DNA of 26,756 nucleotides from an uncultured Bacilli bacterium (GTDB lineage Bacteria; Bacillota_I; Bacilli_A; RF39; UBA660), in the NCBI GenBank assembly GCA_934086355.1, contig CAKOID010000009.1:1-26756 (forward strand), written 5' to 3'. The position numbers and the translations under genes were made by a program. Shown here in pieces: positions 23,506 to 26,756 of this stretch. The notes beneath the pieces are model-generated. The model made no database searches and was not told where the DNA came from. It saw only the letters and a program-made list of their open reading frames with translations. Within the stretch, counting starts at the first letter, position 1. Each line of letters starts with the position of its first letter.

Positions 23506-23536
23506 TTTATATAATTTATTAAATTTGTGGTAAAAT
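23506..23536 (+). promoter_or_regulatory. Promoter of uvrA
   Basis: TAAAAT (23531-23536) preceded by TGG is an extended -10. Upstream is only TTTATA (23506-23511) at a long 19-bp spacing. Confidence 0.45.
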
Positions 23537-23562
23537 ATTAAAGAAAAAAGGAGTGCTTAGAT

Positions 23563-24003
23563 ATGGATAAAATTATAATTAAAGGTGCTAGAGAAAATAA
23601 TTTAAAAAATATTAATATAGAAATACCTAAAAATAAATTAGTTGTTATGACTGGAGTTAGTGGTAGTGGTAAAAGTAGTTTAGCTTTTGATACTATATAT
23701 GCTGAAGGAGAAAGAAGATATGTAGAAAGCTTATCTAGTTATGCTAGACAATTTTTAGGAGGTAGTGAAAAACCAGATGTAGATTCTATAGAAGGATTAA
23801 GTCCTAGTATATCAATAGATCAAAAGACTACTAATAAGAATCCACGTAGTACAGTTGCAACCGTTACTGAAATATATGATTATTTTAGATTATTATTTGC
23901 ACGTATTGGAGTACCTTATTGTCCAAAACATAAGACTCCTATAAAAAGTCAAAGTGTAGAAGAAATGACAAATAAAATAATGTCATTAGATGTTGGAACT
24001 TAA
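23563..24003 (+). CDS. uvrA: uvrA 5' fragment up to the internal stop
   Basis: The 146 residues translated before the TAA contain the first Walker A motif and [26 protein letters not shown], but no signature or Walker B motif. This product could not work alone as an ATPase. It has a good Shine-Dalgarno and its own extended -10 promoter. Confidence 0.55.
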   Translation: MDKIIIKGARENNLKNINIEIPKNKLVVMTGVSGSGKSSLAFDTIYAEGERRYVESLSSYARQFLGGSEKPDVDSIEGLSPSISIDQKTTNKNPRSTVATVTEIYDYFRLLFARIGVPYCPKHKTPIKSQSVEEMTNKIMSLDVGT

Positions 24004-24291
24004 TTAGAAATATTATCACCAATTGTATTTGGAGAAATAGGTAATCTTGAAAAAGAATTTGAAGAACTAAGAAAAAAAGGCTTTACTAGAGTAATTGTAA
24101 ATAATACTAGATATGATTTAAGTGATGAAATAAAGTTAGAGAAAAATAAAAAATCTAATATATCTGTTATAGTAGATAGAATAAAAGTAAGTGATAGTGA
24201 TAGAAGTAGAATATTTGATTCATTAGAAACTGCTACTAAATTAAGTGATGGTAAAGTAGTTATTAATGTTATTGGAGATAAAGAAATTGTA

Positions 24292-26373
24292 ATGAGCGAA
24301 CATTATGCTTGCCCAGAATGTGATTTTTCTTTACCAGAGTTAGAACCTAGATTATTTTCATTTAATGCTCCATTTGGTGCTTGTCCAGAATGTAAAGGAT
24401 TAGGTGTTAAACAAAATATAAGTGTAGATTTGGTAATACCAGATAAAAGTTTAAGTATATTAGATGGTGCTATTAAACCTTTAAATTTAGATCAAAATAT
24501 ATATATGACTAATGTTATTACAGTTGCTAAATATTATAATATTGATTTAACTGTACCTGTTAAAGATATGAAAAAAAGTGATTTAGATATTATATTATAT
24601 GGAAGTAAAGATATAATTAATTTTGAATATACATCTAAAAATGGTAATAAAAGATATACTAGTGATTATTATGAAGGTATAATAAATAATTTAGAAAGAA
24701 GATATATTGAAACTACGAGTACTTGGATAAGAGAATGGTTAGAAGGTTATATGGTTGAAAATACTTGTCCTAAGTGTAAAGGTTCAAGACTTAAAAGTGA
24801 TGTTTTAAATGTTTATGTTAATAGAAAAAATATTTATGATTTAACTTGTATGAGTATAAAAGAATTAATAAACTTCTTTGATAAATTAAAACTTAATCAA
24901 GAACAATTAAAGATTAGTGAATTAATTGTTAAAGAAATTAAATCAAGATTAGAGTTTTTAAATAATGTTGGTTTAGGTTATTTAACATTAAATCGTTCTG
25001 CTGGTACTTTAAGTGGTGGAGAGTCACAAAGAATTAGGCTAGCTACACAAATTGGTAGTAGATTAAGTGGAGTTTTATATGTATTAGATGAACCTAGTAT
25101 TGGATTACATCAAAAAGATAATGAAAAATTAATAAATTCATTAAAAGAAATGAGAGATTTAGGTAATACATTAATAGTTGTTGAACATGATGAAGATACA
25201 ATGAGAGCTGCTGATTATTTAATTGACATAGGACCAGTTGCTGGAGATAAAGGCGGATATGTTGTCGCGGCAGGAACTCCAGAAGAGGTTATGAAAAATG
25301 ATAACAGTGTTACTGGAAGATATTTAAGTGGTAAAGAAAAAATAGAAGTTCCTAAAACTAGAAGAAAAGGTAATGGATGTAAATTAAGTATAAAAGGTGC
25401 TAAAGAAAATAATTTAAAAAATATTAATGTAGATATTCCACTTAATACTTTAACAGTTGTTACTGGAGTTAGCGGTAGTGGTAAGAGTACGTTAATTAAT
25501 GAAATATTATATAAAACATTAAGAAAAGAAATATATAAATCAAAAGATATACCAGGTAAATGCAGAAAAGTTGAAGGTATAGAAAACATAGATAAAGTTA
25601 TTGATATTACACAGGATCCTATTGGAAGAACTCCAAGAAGTAACCCTGCTACATATGTAGGTGTATTTGATGATATAAGAGATGTATTTAGTGAAATGAA
25701 AGAATCGAAGATTAGAGGTTATACTAAGAGTAGATTTTCATTTAATGTAAAAGGTGGACGTTGTGAAGCTTGTTGGGGAGATGGCGTTAAGAAAATTGAG
25801 ATGCATTTCTTACCTGATGTTTATGTACAATGTGACTTATGTAAAGGTACAAGATATAATAGTGAAACCTTAGAAGTTAAATTTAAGGGTAAAAATATTA
25901 GTCAAGTACTTGATATGAGAGTAGATGAAGCTTTAGAATTCTTTGATAGTGTTCCTAAAATAAAAAATAAATTACAAATATTACATGAAGTTGGTTTAGG
26001 TTATATTAAATTAGGACAAAGCGCTCCAACATTATCAGGTGGAGAAGCTGGTAGAGTTAAACTTGCTAAAGAATTACAAAAGAAACCTACTGGTAAAAGT
26101 ATATTTATTTTAGATGAACCTACAACAGGATTACATAGTGCAGATATAAAGAAATTATTAGTTATATTACAAAAAATTGTTGATAATGGAGATACTGTTC
26201 TTATAATAGAACATAATTTAGATGTTATTAAAGTAGCAGATTATATTATTGATTTAGGACCTGACGGAGGAGATGGTGGAGGAGAGGTTATTGTTACCGG
26301 TACTCCAGAAAAGGTTTCAGAATGTAAGAATAGTTATACTGGTGAATTTTTGAAAAAAGTACTTGATAAATAG
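24292..26373 (+). CDS. uvrA: uvrA 3' fragment, possible internal restart
   Basis: The first ATG after the internal stop opens 693 residues from MSEHYACPECDF. It holds the first zinc module, the first signature and Walker B, and the whole second nucleotide-binding domain. It lacks the first Walker A and the UvrB-interaction region. No clear Shine-Dalgarno precedes this ATG, so independent translation is doubtful. The 288 bases between the stop and this ATG are still in frame with UvrA and match it. Confidence 0.5.
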   Translation: MSEHYACPECDFSLPELEPRLFSFNAPFGACPECKGLGVKQNISVDLVIPDKSLSILDGAIKPLNLDQNIYMTNVITVAKYYNIDLTVPVKDMKKSDLDIILYGSKDIINFEYTSKNGNKRYTSDYYEGIINNLERRYIETTSTWIREWLEGYMVENTCPKCKGSRLKSDVLNVYVNRKNIYDLTCMSIKELINFFDKLKLNQEQLKISELIVKEIKSRLEFLNNVGLGYLTLNRSAGTLSGGESQRIRLATQIGSRLSGVLYVLDEPSIGLHQKDNEKLINSLKEMRDLGNTLIVVEHDEDTMRAADYLIDIGPVAGDKGGYVVAAGTPEEVMKNDNSVTGRYLSGKEKIEVPKTRRKGNGCKLSIKGAKENNLKNINVDIPLNTLTVVTGVSGSGKSTLINEILYKTLRKEIYKSKDIPGKCRKVEGIENIDKVIDITQDPIGRTPRSNPATYVGVFDDIRDVFSEMKESKIRGYTKSRFSFNVKGGRCEACWGDGVKKIEMHFLPDVYVQCDLCKGTRYNSETLEVKFKGKNISQVLDMRVDEALEFFDSVPKIKNKLQILHEVGLGYIKLGQSAPTLSGGEAGRVKLAKELQKKPTGKSIFILDEPTTGLHSADIKKLLVILQKIVDNGDTVLIIEHNLDVIKVADYIIDLGPDGGDGGGEVIVTGTPEKVSECKNSYTGEFLKKVLDK

Positions 26374-26383
26374 TGCTTTTTTT
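26353..26383 (+). terminator. Terminator of uvrA
   Basis: AAAAAGTACT (26354-26363) pairs with AGTGCTTTTT (26372-26381), one G-U pair, around an 8-nt loop and ends in T residues. It overlaps the stop codon. Confidence 0.7.
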
Positions 26384-26410
26384 GTTATATTCTTATTAAG
26401 GTAGTAATAC

Positions 26411-26539
26411 CTAACAAAAATTTACGATTCATAAAAAAGATGAAAACAAGACTGTATAACTTCTCTCCCGACCTCGAAATTTTGTTCGGGGGGGGGGTTA
26501 TAAAGAAGTAAGAATATATAGTCTTTTTTGTGTATTAAA
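26411..26539 (+). ncRNA. Poly-G structured element, copy B
   Basis: The outer helix is AAGACTGTATA (26448-26458) with TATATAGTCTT (26515-26525), 11 bp with one G-U. It continues as ACTTCT (26459-26464) with AGAAGT (26504-26509) after a 5-nt bulge. The inner hairpin is CCCGAC (26467-26472) with GTTCGGG (26484-26490), one bulged T, and an 11-nt loop. A 10-G run (26488-26497) and TTATAAA follow. A U-run closes it. TTCATAAAAAA (26428-26438) and TTTTTTGTGTATTAAA (26524-26539) are identical to copy A. It lies between the uvrA terminator and a separate promoter at 26593, so it may be a free-standing RNA or an upstream terminator. Confidence 0.6.
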
Positions 26540-26592
26540 AAATGACAAATTATTTGATTTAAATATGATTTAATATAAGTACTATAGGCACG

Positions 26593-26621
26593 TTCAAATG
26601 ATATTAAATATTTATTATAAT
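26593..26621 (+). promoter_or_regulatory. Promoter of the last gene
   Basis: TTCAAA (26593-26598), a 17-bp spacer and a perfect TATAAT (26616-26621). The start codon at 26656 follows after AGAAGGAGAGTGA. Confidence 0.65.
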
Positions 26622-26655
26622 AATATTGTCAAAATAAAGAAGGAGAGTGATTACG

Positions 26656-26756
26656 ATGAATCGTAAACAAAAAATAATAGTTAGTATAACTGGAATATTT
26701 TTAGTACTAATGATATTAGTAGGATTAACATATGCTTACTTTCTAACTAAAATAAC
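26656..26756 (+). CDS. Membrane-anchored surface protein, N-terminal part only
   Basis: The frame opens at the ATG behind a strong AAGGAGAGTGA and runs off the end of the window after 33 codons. It reads MNRKQKIIVSITG followed by a hydrophobic helix and LTYAYFLTKI. This short basic start plus one long helix ending in TYAYF is common at the N-terminus of large secreted or TasA/camelysin-like proteins in related gut Bacillota, from general knowledge. The rest of the protein is not visible, so no function is assigned. Confidence 0.65.
   Translation, partial: MNRKQKIIVSITGIFLVLMILVGLTYAYFLTKI

Larger units (their letters stand above)
23563..26373 (+). pseudogene. uvrA: uvrA, full-length frame interrupted by one in-frame TAA
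   Basis: UvrA is the damage-sensing ABC ATPase of nucleotide excision repair. A single reading frame of 937 codons, the normal size, runs from the ATG behind AAAAGGAG to the TAG at 26371-26373. The TAA at 24001-24003 (codon 147) breaks it. Homology continues without a shift on both sides (...SLDVGT, stop, LEILSPIVFGEIG...), where UvrA normally has a residue such as Lys. First nucleotide-binding domain: Walker [10 protein letters not shown] (31-39), UvrB-binding region, zinc-binding CPECDF and CPECKG, signature LSGGESQRIRLA. Second: GVSGSGKST, zinc-finger CEACWGDG...CDLCKG, and signature LSGGEAGRVKLA, with Gly where Gln is usual. One AAA-to-TAA change would explain the break. It could be a true mutation, a strain variant or a sequence error. 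Confidence 0.85.

Noticed and set aside
24001..24003. Alternative genetic code or programmed stop read-through to explain the uvrA TAA
   Set aside because: TAA, TAG and TGA all serve as ordinary stops in this window, and there is no visible recoding structure beside the codon. A point mutation or sequence error is simpler.
1..26756. tRNA or rRNA genes, CRISPR arrays, insertion-sequence ends
   Set aside because: I saw no cloverleaf-like or rRNA-like segments, no regularly spaced direct repeats, and no terminal inverted repeats with a transposase gene.

Overview
The window is about 26.8 kb of very AT-rich DNA, roughly a quarter G+C by eye. Nearly all genes lie on the + strand, packed tightly and preceded by Bacillota-type Shine-Dalgarno sequences. 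SepF, DivIVA, the YqeG/YqeH pair and a Rel-type protein place it in the Bacillota. The extreme AT bias, short proteins and Asn/Ile/Lys-rich composition suggest an uncultured, reduced-genome gut lineage of the Bacilli (RF39-like or a relative); this placement is inference. TGA ends at least two genes, so the code is the ordinary bacterial one and not the Mycoplasma code.

Layout: 1-489 holds a decayed fragment resembling the C-terminal tail of Rpn/PD-(D/E)XK transposase-nucleases, then topA (490-2508). A three-gene unit with its own promoter and terminator (2607-6827) encodes an alanine-racemase-fold enzyme, a D-aspartate-ligase-like ATP-grasp enzyme and an AsnB/AsnH-type amidotransferase. It is best read as a module for D-Asp/D-Asn cross-bridges in peptidoglycan. 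cmk and an unusually compact alaS follow (6941-9339). A surface-protein locus (9447-12354) contains a secreted protein with a non-canonical CPITS sorting signal, a sortase and a polytopic membrane protein. Next come a coiled-coil membrane protein, sepF-divIVA (13053-13925), a structured non-coding stretch (13926-14147), yqeG-yqeH-mutL (14148-17401) and a 36-residue membrane peptide. A prepilin-like surface protein, a truncated Rel protein, two divergent protein-kinase-like genes flanking a dus gene, and uvrA broken by an in-frame TAA fill 17729-26373. The window ends inside another membrane-anchored surface protein.

The most unusual signal is a pair of related non-coding RNA-like elements at about 17591-17697 and 26411-26539. 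Each has a long outer helix, an inner hairpin with an 11-nt loop, then a run of 10 or 11 G, and a U-run. Both copies share identical flanking blocks but have different, compensating stem sequences, and both lie just upstream of genes for N-terminally anchored surface proteins. I recognise no described riboswitch or ncRNA family in them. Other points of interest are a Rel protein with a degraded synthetase centre, a sortase lacking the usual catalytic Arg, a YqeG with an altered HAD motif, and a recurring TGGTAWAAT extended -10 promoter motif.
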